Below are positions 16,831 through 26,200 of a stretch of DNA of 40,579 nucleotides, in pieces. Position numbers and translations under genes: made by a program. The stretch lies in contig NZ_JAOWPS010000017.1 in NCBI RefSeq assembly GCF_025753795.1, positions 1 through 40,579 of the forward strand, written 5' to 3'. Below the pieces are notes generated by a model. It was given only the letters and a program-made list of their open reading frames with translations, searched no databases and had not been told where the DNA came from. The number at the start of each line of letters is the position of its first letter. The stretch's first letter is position 1. Origin of the DNA: Mesorhizobium sp. YC-39 (GTDB lineage Bacteria; Pseudomonadota; Alphaproteobacteria; Rhizobiales; Rhizobiaceae).

Positions 16831-17548
16831 AGCGCTGTTCCAGCCGGCTCATGCTGTCCACTGTGACATGGCGGTTGTTCTCGATCCGGATCACACCGTC
16901 CATTCTCAGTCTGGTCAGCTGACGGCTCACCGTCTCGTTTGTGGTTCCAAGGAAATCAGAAATGTCGGCACGCGTCAGCGGCAGCTCGAAGCACGCCGAC
17001 CTGGCCCCAGGCTCAAGACTGGAATCGATATTCCGGGCGATCATGAGGAGAAAGCTCGCCACCTTCTCCGGTGCGGTCTTGCGCCCCAGAGTCACCATCC
17101 ATTCACGTGCCTCGTCGAGTTCGTAGAGCGTCTGCTTGAGCAGGCGGTGCTCAAATTCTGGTGATTCCTTCATCGTCCGTTCGATGGCCGCCCTGGGAAA
17201 CGAGCACAGCGAGACAGCTGTTGCGGCTTCCGCATTGATCGTGCTTTTGACTCTGAAGGGCCGTCCCAGAAAATCCGGCGCGAACTGGAGGCCGACAATC
17301 TGCTGGCGGCCGTCCGAAAGGCTCTTCGTCAGCTTCACCACGCCTGAAAGCAGGTTTGAATAGCTGTCGACAGTCTCAGCGTCGCCGATCAGTTCGACCC
17401 CCGGATCGATCTTGTGCCGCGACGACGTCTTGGCGAGCCGAGCCAAATGGTCTGGATCGAGCGCACCACAGACGCCGTGGTGCCGTGCCTCGCAAGACAG
17501 GCAAAGAGCGGGAATGCCGGAACTGCGAATGTCCTGCCGTACTGTCAT
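16802..17548 (-). CDS. fnrN: FnrN, oxygen-sensing Crp/Fnr regulator
   Basis: A 248-residue Crp/Fnr activator. The N-terminal cysteines C16-x2-C19-x7-C27 plus C115 in the cyclic-nucleotide-like barrel match the [4Fe-4S] ligand pattern of Fnr/FnrN, so it should sense O2 directly, unlike FixK proteins that lack the cluster. The C-terminal helix-turn-helix carries FLGTTNETVSRQLTRL; the E-x2-S-R of the recognition helix reads TTGAT half-sites. It is divergent from hemN, with a shared anaerobox at 17634 in between, suggesting autoregulation. It probably controls fixNOQP, fixGHIS, hemN and the ubiM unit. Confidence 0.92.
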   Translation of the reverse strand: MTVRQDIRSSGIPALCLSCEARHHGVCGALDPDHLARLAKTSSRHKIDPGVELIGDAETVDSYSNLLSGVVKLTKSLSDGRQQIVGLQFAPDFLGRPFRVKSTINAEAATAVSLCSFPRAAIERTMKESPEFEHRLLKQTLYELDEAREWMVTLGRKTAPEKVASFLLMIARNIDSSLEPGARSACFELPLTRADISDFLGTTNETVSRQLTRLRMDGVIRIENNRHVTVDSMSRLEQRCGGRGATAP

Positions 17549-17633
17549 TTGATCGCTCTACCGGTCCCAATTTGTCGGCAGGATAGCAATCGACGGTAGA
17601 AAAATCCTTGCGGCAGTTTGTCCGTGCCGGAGG

Positions 17634-17647
17634 TTGACCCAAATCAG
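17634..17647 (+). promoter_or_regulatory. anaerobox in the fnrN-hemN divergent promoter
   Basis: TTGACCCAAATCAG fits TTGAY-N4-RTCAA except for the final base. It is 60 bases before the preferred hemN ATG (17707) and 86 bases before fnrN, so a single site could serve both directions. Confidence 0.65.
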
Positions 17648-17706
17648 GGCTTGGCTCGTCAATGCCTCCAGAGTTCCAGCGAAAAGCAAACACCGTGGGT
17701 CACGAC

Positions 17707-19056
17707 ATGCTACCGGAACTAGCTGCCAGACTTGGCGAGAACGTCCCGCGCTATACCAGTTATCCGACCACGCCGCATTTCCATCCGGGCATCGATGCTG
17801 TCGTTTACCGCGGCTGGTTGGAGGCGCTCGAAAGCGGTGGCGAGATATCGCTTTACCTGCATGTTCCCTATTGCGACAGGCTGTGCTGGTTCTGCGCGTG
17901 CCATACCAAGCAGACCCGCCACTATGAGCCAGTGGCCGCATATCTGCGCTCGCTGTATGCGGAGATTGCGACTGTTGGCGGCCTTGTCAGCGGCAAGGGC
18001 CGAGTTCGCGCAGTTCATTTCGGGGGCGGTTCGCCGACGATGCTGAAGCCCGAGGACATGATGACACTGGGCACGGTCCTGCGGGACAGCTTCGATTTTC
18101 TCGGCGATGCGACGATCAGCGTCGAGATCGATCCGAACAATACGGACGAAGCCCGCCTTGATGCACTTGCTGAAATCGGGATGACGCGGGCGAGCCTCGG
18201 CGTGCAGGATTTCGATCCGAACGTGCAAAAGGCAATCAATCGCAAGCAAAGCTTTTTGCAGACCAAGGCAGTCGTCGACGGAGTTCGCTCACGCGGTGTC
18301 GAGTCCGTGAACCTCGATCTGCTTTACGGCTTGCCGCATCAGACAAGGGAGAGCGTCTCCTCCACCGTCGCGCGGGCGCTGACCCTGGAGCCAGACCGGA
18401 TAGCGCTTTTTGGCTACGCCCATGTACCGTGGTTCAAGAAACACCAGACGATGATCGACGAGGCATGGCTTCCCGACACCACCGAGCGGTTCGCTCAATC
18501 GCGACTTGCCGCGCGAGCGATTGTGGACGAGGGGTACGAATCAATCGGGCTCGACCATTTCGCAAAGCCGGGCGATGCGTTGGCTATAGCGGCCCGCGCG
18601 GGGACTTTGCATCGCAATTTTCAGGGTTACACCGAGGATCGCTGCGAGACGTTGATCGGACTTGGCCCTTCGTCCATCGGCCGTTTTCGCCAGGGCTACG
18701 TGCAGAACATGCCTTCGACCGGCGAGTACGGCCGCATGGTTGCAGACGGCAGGTTGGCTGCTGTGCGCGGGATCGTGCTGTCCGACGACGATCGCGGCCG
18801 GGGCTGGATCATCGAGCGGCTGATGTGCGATTTCGCCTTCTCGGCGATCGACCTGGTGGAGAGCTTCGGGGAAGCCGGCCAAAAGCTGCTTCTTCAGGCA
18901 AGCTCCATCGCCCTTCAGGATCCCGCTCGACTGCTTGAACTCCAAGGCGACAGTTTCGTCGTGCCGGCGGAAAATCGTCCGTTCGTGAGGAGCATTGCGG
19001 TGAAGTTCGACAAATATTTCGAAAGTGGAACGGCCAGGCATTCGGCGGCAATCTGA
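17707..19056 (+). CDS. hemN: HemN, oxygen-independent coproporphyrinogen III oxidase
   Basis: A 449-residue radical-SAM enzyme converting coproporphyrinogen III to protoporphyrinogen IX without O2, needed for haem supply to the cbb3 oxidase in bacteroids. It shows the N-terminal PRYTSYPT block (14-21), the cluster motif C56-x3-C60-x2-C63 followed by Cys 65 (CDRLCWFCAC), VHFGGGSPTM for SAM binding, and a typical C-terminal HemN domain. I choose ATG 17707, which aligns with the usual N-terminus (x-GxxVPRYTSYPT) and leaves the anaerobox at a proper distance; an in-frame ATG at 17662 would place the box almost on the start. Divergent from fnrN. Confidence 0.94.
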   Translation: MLPELAARLGENVPRYTSYPTTPHFHPGIDAVVYRGWLEALESGGEISLYLHVPYCDRLCWFCACHTKQTRHYEPVAAYLRSLYAEIATVGGLVSGKGRVRAVHFGGGSPTMLKPEDMMTLGTVLRDSFDFLGDATISVEIDPNNTDEARLDALAEIGMTRASLGVQDFDPNVQKAINRKQSFLQTKAVVDGVRSRGVESVNLDLLYGLPHQTRESVSSTVARALTLEPDRIALFGYAHVPWFKKHQTMIDEAWLPDTTERFAQSRLAARAIVDEGYESIGLDHFAKPGDALAIAARAGTLHRNFQGYTEDRCETLIGLGPSSIGRFRQGYVQNMPSTGEYGRMVADGRLAAVRGIVLSDDDRGRGWIIERLMCDFAFSAIDLVESFGEAGQKLLLQASSIALQDPARLLELQGDSFVVPAENRPFVRSIAVKFDKYFESGTARHSAAI

Positions 19057-19568
19057 GCACCGCAGAGGAAAGGTCACGGTTTTCAGTCGATCGTGAACCG
19101 ATTGCGCTACGTTTTTGACTCTTCATCGACCACTTTCGCGTCAAGATAGGATTTCACAACGGACCAGATGCGATGGCATTAGCGACGATATCGTCCGGTC
19201 GTGCCTTCCGGCACCCTATTTCATTTCGAAGTCCCGCAAGCGCCACGTTGAGTCCGGCCGCCTTTTTGTATCGGAAGCAGACAACAATCGTCTTCGCCGG
19301 ATCCAGGATCGGGGTCTCGACCTTGTCGATAACATGCCGCTCGAAGCCCACCGACCTGGCGTTGTGCGAATGATTCGAACTGGCGCATAGGACATGCATC
19401 GCATCGCGCTATCGCAACCAAGATGTGACAGGGCTCCTGGCGCGCGAGCTCGTGGTCCTGGAGTGAGGAGACCCAGTCAAAATTCTCCGATGACCGCTTT
19501 CCGCTAGATTATGCGCCAGATTGATGTCCTCATCGGTGCGATCGTGGCAACAGAGCCGGCAGTTTGGC
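19057..19568. other. gene-free stretch between hemN and dctA
   Basis: About 510 bases with no frame I trust. A 55-codon minus-strand frame ending near 19409 (MSKPNCRLCCHDRTDEDINL...) overlaps the end of the dctA reading frame and is probably chance or a remnant. No terminator with a T-run is evident after hemN. Confidence 0.4.
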
Positions 19569-21128
19569 TTAGACATGGGGCGGGCTCCAATGAGCGGCGG
19601 ACGGCAGGCCAGCATTGGTGCCTTTGGCGTAAAGGTGGGTCATTACTTTTGATCGCTTGCCCCGCAGTTCCCGGAGTACGATAAGTTGCGGGGCTCTATT
19701 GGTGGCGTTACCAGCGAACGGCTCCTCTACGACGGCTTCGCGCCCTGCCCTCAATACCTGATAGGCGTTCGCGCGAGCCGGCCAACCGTGGCCGCCCTTC
19801 GCCATGCCGGGTGACCTGACCTTCCACCGCCAAAGCGCCGAAGGTCTGCTCGCGAGGGCGCCTGCCAAACGAATTTCATCCGGCTCGGCCTCCCGGCAGG
19901 CGACGGCGAGCGTTCCCACAGCGTTGCTGAGCAGATTCCTCAGCACGCGACATTCGAACATGAATTGCTCGACAGCACGGATCAGCTCCACGCCGGCGAA
20001 CGGAGCGGTCGGGACGACAAGGAGCGTCGCGGCCAACGTGACGAAGCCGGTATTGGTAATGCGAGTTGCTCCCTTCGAGAGTATGGTGACAAGAAGCAGC
20101 AGGATCCGATCGCCGATCGACAGATCCGTATTCGTCGCCTGCGCGATGAAGAGGGCCGCCAGCGTCAGGTTGATGTTGGTGCCATCCCGATTGAAGGAAT
20201 ATCCGGCCGGGACGACGAGGCCCACGACCGAACGCGCGGCGCAGGCCTTCTCCATCTTCTCCATGAGTGAGGGTAGCGCGGCCTCTGAAGAGGACGTTGC
20301 GAGGACAAGCAGCAGCTCTTCCTTGATGTAGCCGATGAGAGCAACGATCGAGAAGCCGTTGTAACGGCAGACCGCGCCGAGGATGACGAACACGAAGAGG
20401 AAGGCGGTGAAATAGAACGTCCCGACCAGCATCGCCAGGTTCACAACCGAGCCGATGCCATATTTGCCGATGGTGAAGGCCATCGCGCCGAAAGCGCCGA
20501 TCGGGGCAGCCTTCATCAGAATGCCGACGAGCTTGAAGACGGGCGCGATGAGCGCCTGAAGGAAGGAAACGACAGGCTTGCCCGCCTCACCGGCCATCGC
20601 CAGCGCGATGCCGAAGAGAACCGAGAAGAACAGCACCTGCAGGATGTCGCCTTGCGCAAACGCGCCGACGATCGTCGACGGAATGATGTTCATCAGGAAG
20701 TCCGTCACGGACTGCTCGTGGGCCTTTGCGGCGTAACTGTTCACGGACTGCAGGTCGAGCGAGGCGGGATCGATATTGAGGCCGGCGCCGGGCTGAACGA
20801 CATTGGCCACGATGAGGCCGACGATCAGTGCGAGCGTCGAGAAACTCAGGAAGTAGACCATGGTCTTGCCGGCGACACGGCCGACCTTGTGAAGATCGTT
20901 CATACCGGCAATGCCGGTTGCAATTGTCAGGAAGATGACAGGCGCGATGATCATCTTGACGAGCTTGATGAAGGCATCGCCCAGCGGCTTCAGGCTCTCG
21001 CCGATCCCCGGACAGAAATAGCCAGTTGCGACGCCGAGGGCGATGGCGACAAGCACCTGCACGTAAAGCTGGGCGTAGAGAGGCTTGCGAGGCGCGGGAT
21101 TCGCGCTGCGGACTGGTGGAGCTAGCAT
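19569..21128 (-). CDS. dctA: C4-dicarboxylate transporter DctA, aberrant C-terminus
   Basis: A secondary transporter of the DAACS (GltP) family that imports succinate, malate and fumarate, the bacteroid carbon supply. The start at 21128 has a GGGAGAG ribosome-binding site. Family features seen are the serine-rich hairpin 1 (LATSSSEAALP) and the TM7 motif as NRDGTNI. Hairpin 2 reads SKGATRITNTGF instead of the usual SKGAAGVTGSGF, and the TM8 signature is EQFMFECR...N where DRFMSE.R...N is usual. The protein is 519 residues versus about 440, because the frame runs about 70 residues past the normal end into unrelated Arg/Pro-rich sequence. It may be degenerating or specialised. The promoter is a clear sigma54 site with a DctD-like element. 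Confidence 0.82.
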   Translation of the reverse strand: MLAPPVRSANPAPRKPLYAQLYVQVLVAIALGVATGYFCPGIGESLKPLGDAFIKLVKMIIAPVIFLTIATGIAGMNDLHKVGRVAGKTMVYFLSFSTLALIVGLIVANVVQPGAGLNIDPASLDLQSVNSYAAKAHEQSVTDFLMNIIPSTIVGAFAQGDILQVLFFSVLFGIALAMAGEAGKPVVSFLQALIAPVFKLVGILMKAAPIGAFGAMAFTIGKYGIGSVVNLAMLVGTFYFTAFLFVFVILGAVCRYNGFSIVALIGYIKEELLLVLATSSSEAALPSLMEKMEKACAARSVVGLVVPAGYSFNRDGTNINLTLAALFIAQATNTDLSIGDRILLLLVTILSKGATRITNTGFVTLAATLLVVPTAPFAGVELIRAVEQFMFECRVLRNLLSNAVGTLAVACREAEPDEIRLAGALASRPSALWRWKVRSPGMAKGGHGWPARANAYQVLRAGREAVVEEPFAGNATNRAPQLIVLRELRGKRSKVMTHLYAKGTNAGLPSAAHWSPPHV

Positions 21129-21219
21129 TTTTCTCTCCCTGACCGGATTGGGGCGAGTTTCGACCGTCCCGGGCTTCTTCCACCGCGGCGCTCCGGTCGA
21201 ACGCTGTACCAATGCCGCC

Positions 21220-21234
21220 GCAAGCTCCGTGCCA
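21220..21234 (-). promoter_or_regulatory. sigma54 (-24/-12) promoter of dctA
   Basis: On the minus strand TGGCAC-GGAGC-TTGC is a full match to the RpoN consensus TGGCAC-N5-TTGC. It lies 92 bases upstream of the dctA ATG, so dctA transcription should need RpoN and an activator such as DctD. Confidence 0.85.
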
Positions 21235-21280
21235 AACCGCAGTGGCGCGAGAAACGCGCGGGATCTCTCACGCCGTGCAT

Positions 21281-21296
21281 GTGCGGATTTCTGCAC
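21281..21296 (-). promoter_or_regulatory. probable DctD binding site upstream of dctA
   Basis: GTGCGGATTTCTGCAC is an imperfect inverted repeat (GTGC arms, further matches inside) about 47 bases upstream of the -24 element. This form and position resemble the upstream activating sites bound by DctD at rhizobial dctA genes. No dctB or dctD gene is in the window. Confidence 0.6.
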
Positions 21297-21446
21297 TCGC
21301 CGCAGGCGCGTGCCTTCATCGAAAGAAGGGCCGCCTGTCCTCATATGCTTGGAACGCGCTGGCGGACCCCGTAATCAGCCTTGGCATCACGTGCGCATGG
21401 ACTCTCGTTCGCAAAGGACGCATCCTCCAGTCTGGGAGAGAGAGGC

Positions 21447-21830
21447 ATGGGCAAAGTCAATCGCGAGCAGGGTGCCAATCAGGCTGACCGGTGGCGAAAG
21501 CGCGCCAGGAAGCGGCGTCGCCGCTGGCAACCGCAATTTCTCATTGCGATGGTGATAGTTCCCTTAGCCGCCTTTCTCACGGTGAGCCCAAGCAGCCTCG
21601 AAACTGTCGCAGATCTCGTTGTGCCAGGCGTCGCGACAGGCGGCGCCATGACCGGCTCGGGCAGTTGCGATATCAAGGGGAATATTTCCGTCAACACCGG
21701 GGAACGGATCTACCACATCCCTGGTCAAGAACATTATTGGGAAACCAAGATTAGCCCTCGATATGGCGAGCGCTGGTTCTGTTCCGAGGCGGAGGCAGTC
21801 GCGGCAGGCTGGCGCAAGGCAAGACGGTAA
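21447..21830 (+). CDS. sunset-domain membrane protein
   Basis: A 127-residue protein with a very basic N-terminus (DRWRKRARKRRRRWQ), one membrane helix (about 29-48, FLIAMVIVPLAAFLTV) and a C-terminal domain of about 50 residues: CDIKGNISVNTGERIYH, PGQEHYWETKI, and GERWFCSEAEAVAAGW. This pattern (C.IKGNIS...GERIYHxPG...FCSEaEAxAAGWR) is the short sunset-type domain seen in alphaproteobacteria, also attached to thermonuclease-like and ExoI-named proteins. Its function is unknown. The start at 21447 follows GAGAGAGG. It is divergent from dctA; the dctA promoter lies about 210 bases away. Confidence 0.75.
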   Translation: MGKVNREQGANQADRWRKRARKRRRRWQPQFLIAMVIVPLAAFLTVSPSSLETVADLVVPGVATGGAMTGSGSCDIKGNISVNTGERIYHIPGQEHYWETKISPRYGERWFCSEAEAVAAGWRKARR

Positions 21831-21850
21831 AAGCGGCCTGCCGCCTTTTC
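21829..21850 (+). terminator. possible intrinsic terminator after the sunset-domain gene
   Basis: AAAAGCGGC-CT-GCCGCCTTTT directly follows the stop at 21830: a GC stem flanked by A and T runs. The loop is short, so the call is moderate. Confidence 0.45.
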
Positions 21851-22425
21851 AAGGTGCGGCGGCTGCGGTGGCATGACGATCCGCGAATTGAACCCGGCTG
21901 GGATAGCAACCCTGGTTTCCGCTCGATGGGATCGTCGACCAAATGTCAGCCGCAACACCTTGCAGTCCGACATGAGGGTGGAAAACTCCCACGTTGGTGC
22001 CACGCCTGCAAGGAAATCGTTCGGCCCGGCATTGTCGGCGAACTCTGGCCAACAGCGAGCAGTCATTCCGGCGCGGTCTGCAGGCCGCCAGCGCATAACC
22101 TTGCTTGCCACAGGCGGTCCACCGTCGCGTTTGTGCTGACTTCGACGGGTCATTTGGGTCTCAGAATTGTTTCGCTTGCAATACTGCAAGCGAACCGGAC
22201 CGGCTGGTCTGCAACATCATCCGCTCCAGCGTTGCGGTCTGCTTGACCGCTATCTGGTTTAGCGAATGCGTCGCCTTGTGTTTCGCACGGCTGTGCCGTC
22301 GCGCGGCGGCGCGTTGGTTCTTGGTCATGGGGTTCCCAGGCGCCGTCTCGATTGGCGGCTGTTTTGTGTGGATAAGCCGTCCACGGCCTATTGGTCCTGC
22401 GCGGCATGCCGCGCACTCTCGCGGG
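21851..22425. other. gene-free stretch with one palindrome
   Basis: Nearly 580 bases without a convincing gene; several long frames on both strands overlap each other and look like GC-driven chance. The only structure noted is the inverted repeat at 22171-22194. Confidence 0.4.
22171..22194. repeat. perfect 10-bp inverted repeat, operator-like
   Basis: Arms TTCGCTTGCA and TGCAAGCGAA are separated by ATAC. No T-run follows on either strand, so an operator or a DNA-binding site is more likely than a terminator. It sits 232 bases before the ATG at 22426. Confidence 0.6.
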
Positions 22426-22815
22426 ATGATGGCGGAGTATGTTGAACTGGCGCTGTTGGAGCAGTCCCTCGCCAATACAGGCGGCATACAGCGTCCGTTT
22501 TCCGATCGGGTGGACGACGTCGCGGAGAAAACTGGCGGCTCGGTTTTGTTCGACATTCGCGTGGACGGCGACACCCGCATTCGCAGAATGGCGGCGATTG
22601 GATATGGCGCAACCGGCACCGTGGCAATCATGATGGACAAAGAGGGTCAACTTAGCTCCGCACCAATAAACCCAGACAACGATTTTCTAGTGGCCAAACC
22701 AACCGCGTGGAATTCACTGCCCATGGCCGAGCAGGTCAGTGCTAGCTACCGAGGCACGGCATCAATCTTGCTGGCGAAGCTTCGAAAATCGGGCCGCGTC
22801 GATCGTTCAACTTGA
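22426..22815 (+). CDS. 129-residue protein of unknown function, paralogue 1
   Basis: A soluble 129-residue product with no membrane helix or known catalytic motif. The centre reads GSVLFDIRVDGDTRIRRMAA, followed by a hydrophobic strand (GTVAIMMDKEGQL) and a C-terminal helix (ASILLAKLRKSGRV). It aligns along its whole length with the protein at 29880-30269, which is exactly as long: both share LFDxRVDGDxxxxRxAAIxY, a Gxx(A/L)xDxxGx turn, WxSxPxxxQ and LRK(S/A)G. That shared pattern fixes the start at 22426; the frame is open further upstream to 22105, but that part has no counterpart. I do not recognise the family. It may be a small rhizobial island protein. Confidence 0.65.
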   Translation: MMAEYVELALLEQSLANTGGIQRPFSDRVDDVAEKTGGSVLFDIRVDGDTRIRRMAAIGYGATGTVAIMMDKEGQLSSAPINPDNDFLVAKPTAWNSLPMAEQVSASYRGTASILLAKLRKSGRVDRST

Positions 22816-23268
22816 CCTTCTCAAGCACGGCGGTGAGGTAACGGTGTAGCAGCTCATTATAACAGCCACTTGGCCTCGTCGGCTCGCGCCTTGGCCGTCC
22901 TACGTCTTACCGGCAGCGGGCACGCCTCCGGACGGGCCTTTTTGTTTCGAAGCGAGCGGTTGAGCCGTCATCCTTAAGCTTCTTGCGGCCAGTATCCGCG
23001 CCGCGGCAGCACGCTCAAAATCTAATATGTTCGGATTCCATGATTCATCCTCGCCATTGACGCTGCGCATGTTCTTTTGCGTGATGTTTTCCCGTAGCTA
23101 TCACCGGCAGCCGTGTTGCTCTAGAGAAACAAGACCCGTCGCAGACGATCAGCGTGAGGAAAAACTCTGCGTCTTCGTTCACCGAATTAGCAGACGCTTG
23201 GCTGCCTTGCTCCTCCGGTGCGGCTGGACAATTTTGTCGAGAAGACAGCCGTACTGGGATCCGCTAAG
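22816..23268. other. gene-free stretch, nothing firm
   Basis: About 450 bases between paralogue 1 and the molybdoenzyme 3' end. A GC-rich stretch followed by TTTTTGTTT near 22935-22965 hints at a terminator for both converging genes, but the stem is poor. Confidence 0.35.
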
Positions 23269-26200
23269 TCAGGCATCAAGGACAATGTCGGTTATCGGCA
23301 CTGCCTGACAAGTCAGGCAGACGGTGTGATCATCCGGCTCGCTTCCATGCAAATGACGGACATTGCCCGACAGAATGCGGACTTCGCAGCTTTCGCATTG
23401 CCCGACCCGGCACCCGCTCGGCAGATTCACGCCCAGTGCTTCACCAAAACTGAGCAGCGGGCCGCTTGCAGGAGACCATGTATCCGGTTGCTTGCGCGAG
23501 AGACTGAAGGACACCCGAAACGTCTTGCCGTCATCGACCATCGCAGTTGCAGGAGAAGTGAAGGCCTCGCTGAAAATATCGAAGGCCGGCAGCCCGCGCG
23601 CGACCAAACCTGTTCTTACGTCCTCCATCATCGGCGCCGACCCGCACATATAGACTCGGGCGCGGCGCGCAATGAGGTCGTCTGCAACCACGGTTGCGCT
23701 GATCCGGCCTGTCGCCTGGTGGTTTACGCCGCGCCGGTCCGTGGCAAGCGGCTTGCTGTAGTAATTGACGACCGTCAGTCCCGGTAGCCGCTGTTCGTGG
23801 AAGGCAATGCGCTCGCTGAAGGCATGTGTACGGCTGTTAGTGTTTCCATAATGGAGCCAGATTTCCGCTGGATCACCGTCCGGCAGAGACTCCAGCAGAC
23901 TCATGAATGGCGTGATGCCAATGCCGCTGGCCATCAATATCATCGGCTGCGGAGATTGGCGCGGCAGGACGAAACTGCCTGACGGTGACTTCAATTCGAC
24001 GATTTCGCCGACAGCCAGTTCGGTATGGATATGGTTCGACATAACGCCGAACACCGCCGTGCTGTCCTCAAGAACGACGTTCCGAAGCCGGACGGTGATG
24101 TTATAGGTCTGGCGCTGGTCGACGCGCGCGGCATCGATGAGCGAATAGGCTCGACTGACCACCGCCGATCCGATCCGGGCTCTGATCTCTACATGCTGCC
24201 CGGGGTGGAAATCCGGTAGTGCCTCGCCGTTCACTGCTGTGAGACAAACGCGCATGACACCTTCGGCGTCGGCTTGGAGCGCGGAGACGCGAAATGGCAG
24301 GTAGCCCTGCCACCGCCGCTGGCCCTTCTGCGACAACGGATCGGGCTCGATATCGCAGAGAAAGGATCGGAGCGGCGTCGATCCGCTAACGGGATCACTG
24401 GCATCTCCAGAGATCAGGCTGTTGAAATTGCTGCCTTCGCCACCTTCGATGGCGAGAGCGGGGCGGTCGAGCTCCGGGCAGGCCTGCCACCAGCCGAATT
24501 CGGCAACGACGATGTCATCGGCAAGGCCCGGCGTGACCCGGGTTATGAAGCGCGCCTGGCCTTCTCGGGTGGATATCCTGATCCCGTCGCCTTCAGCGAT
24601 GCCGCGCGCGGCTGAGAGCGCTGGGCTGATTTCGGCAATCGGCTCGGGCGCGCGCTTTCGCAGCGAAGCCAGGCTGCGGTGCTGACTGTGGCAGTAGAGG
24701 CCGTTTTTCGCCGAACTAAGGATTAACGGATACTTCCGGCCTCGGCGGATGTTGTCCGGTCCGGTACGTTCCGCCGGCGGAACATAGCTGGCGATAGCCG
24801 GCTGGCCGCATCGATGCAGACGTTCGGAATAGAGTTCGACGCGACGCGTCTCCGTGTCGAAGCCGCGTATCTTTTCGGGGTCGTCGGCAAGTGTCAGCGC
24901 AAATTTCCGCTCAGGCGCGTCAACCGGCCATCGTAGGCCCCGGGGCGCCGCGCGCAGCTCATCCACGGTCAGGCCGAGCGGAGCCAGCATGTGGTTCCAG
25001 CCCGCCTCGAGACTTCCGCCGAAGAATGCGTCTCCCATGCCGAGTCGGCTGGCAAGATCGAAGACGATATCGTTGTCGGAGCGGGACTGGCCACGCGGAG
25101 CGACCATCCGCGGGCGAAGCTGGATAAGGGAGGCGGCGGCGGCGCTGATCTCGAAGCCGATGCGGAGGCCCTCATGCTCCCAGGGAGAATTCACCGGCAG
25201 AAAAATATCGGCGTTACGCGCGGCCGGTGTCTCGAAGAGATCGCAATGGACATGGAATTCGAGTGCCTTGAGCGCCGCTTCGGCCGTCCTGCTATCCGCC
25301 TGCGAAAGCGACAGGTTCGTGCCGAACGCCATCATCCCGCGCACCTTGTAAGGCACGCCTTCCGACACAGCCCGGTAAAGGTCGCGGGCGGTGACCCAGC
25401 CCATTGCGGGCGGGCCGATCGGCCGTTCGGAGATGCCGAGGGCCTTCGCCATTTGCTCCTTCGGGATGTAGCCGAAAGCGTTGACGGGATTGTAGGGTGG
25501 ACTGCGCCTGATACGGTTGCCGCCGATGCGATCGAAACTGCCGCTGAGCGCGTAGAGTGTAGCAACTGCGCGATCGGCCTGTGTCGCGTTGGTGTGCTGT
25601 GCCAGTCCGCTCCAGGCGTGGTAGGCGATACGCCGTCCCCCGCAGAGGAGGTCGGCCGCCGCCCTCAGCGCCTCCGGGGGTACGTTGGTGACGGCTTGCA
25701 CATGCAGCGCGTCGTAGGGTTCAGCCTCGCGTGTCAGATGCTCGAAGGCTGGCATGCAGCCGATATCGACGCGTTGTCCGTCTGCTTCAAGAGTGACGGT
25801 GAAGGTGCCGCGCAGTGCCAAGCGCTGCGGATCGATGGATGATCGCACTGCACCCGGATCGATCGCGATAGGACATCCGGCCTGCTCGTCCCAGACGATG
25901 TAGCGCTCAGTCTCGTCGCCCGGTAAAAGATCGCGCGCTCGAAGCAGGGTGCCGTTATCGGTGCGCACCAGAAATGGCCCATTCGTCCAGCGTCGAACGA
26001 AGTCTTCATCGTAGCGGCGTGTTTCGATGAGCATGCGGATCAGGCCGAGCGCGAGCGCGGCGTCGGTTCCCGGCCGGACAGGCAGCCAGACGTCGGCTTG
26101 GTGCGCCAGTGCTATGGGACGCGGATCGACCACCACCATGGCGGCGCCCTTCTTGCGGCCGCGTCCGATGGCATGGGCCTGCGCCAGCCATGTATTGGCC

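Noticed and set aside
22915..22965. Possible terminator (GC-rich stretch then TTTTTGTTT)
   Set aside because: The best stem is only about four pairs; not convincing without a folding calculation.
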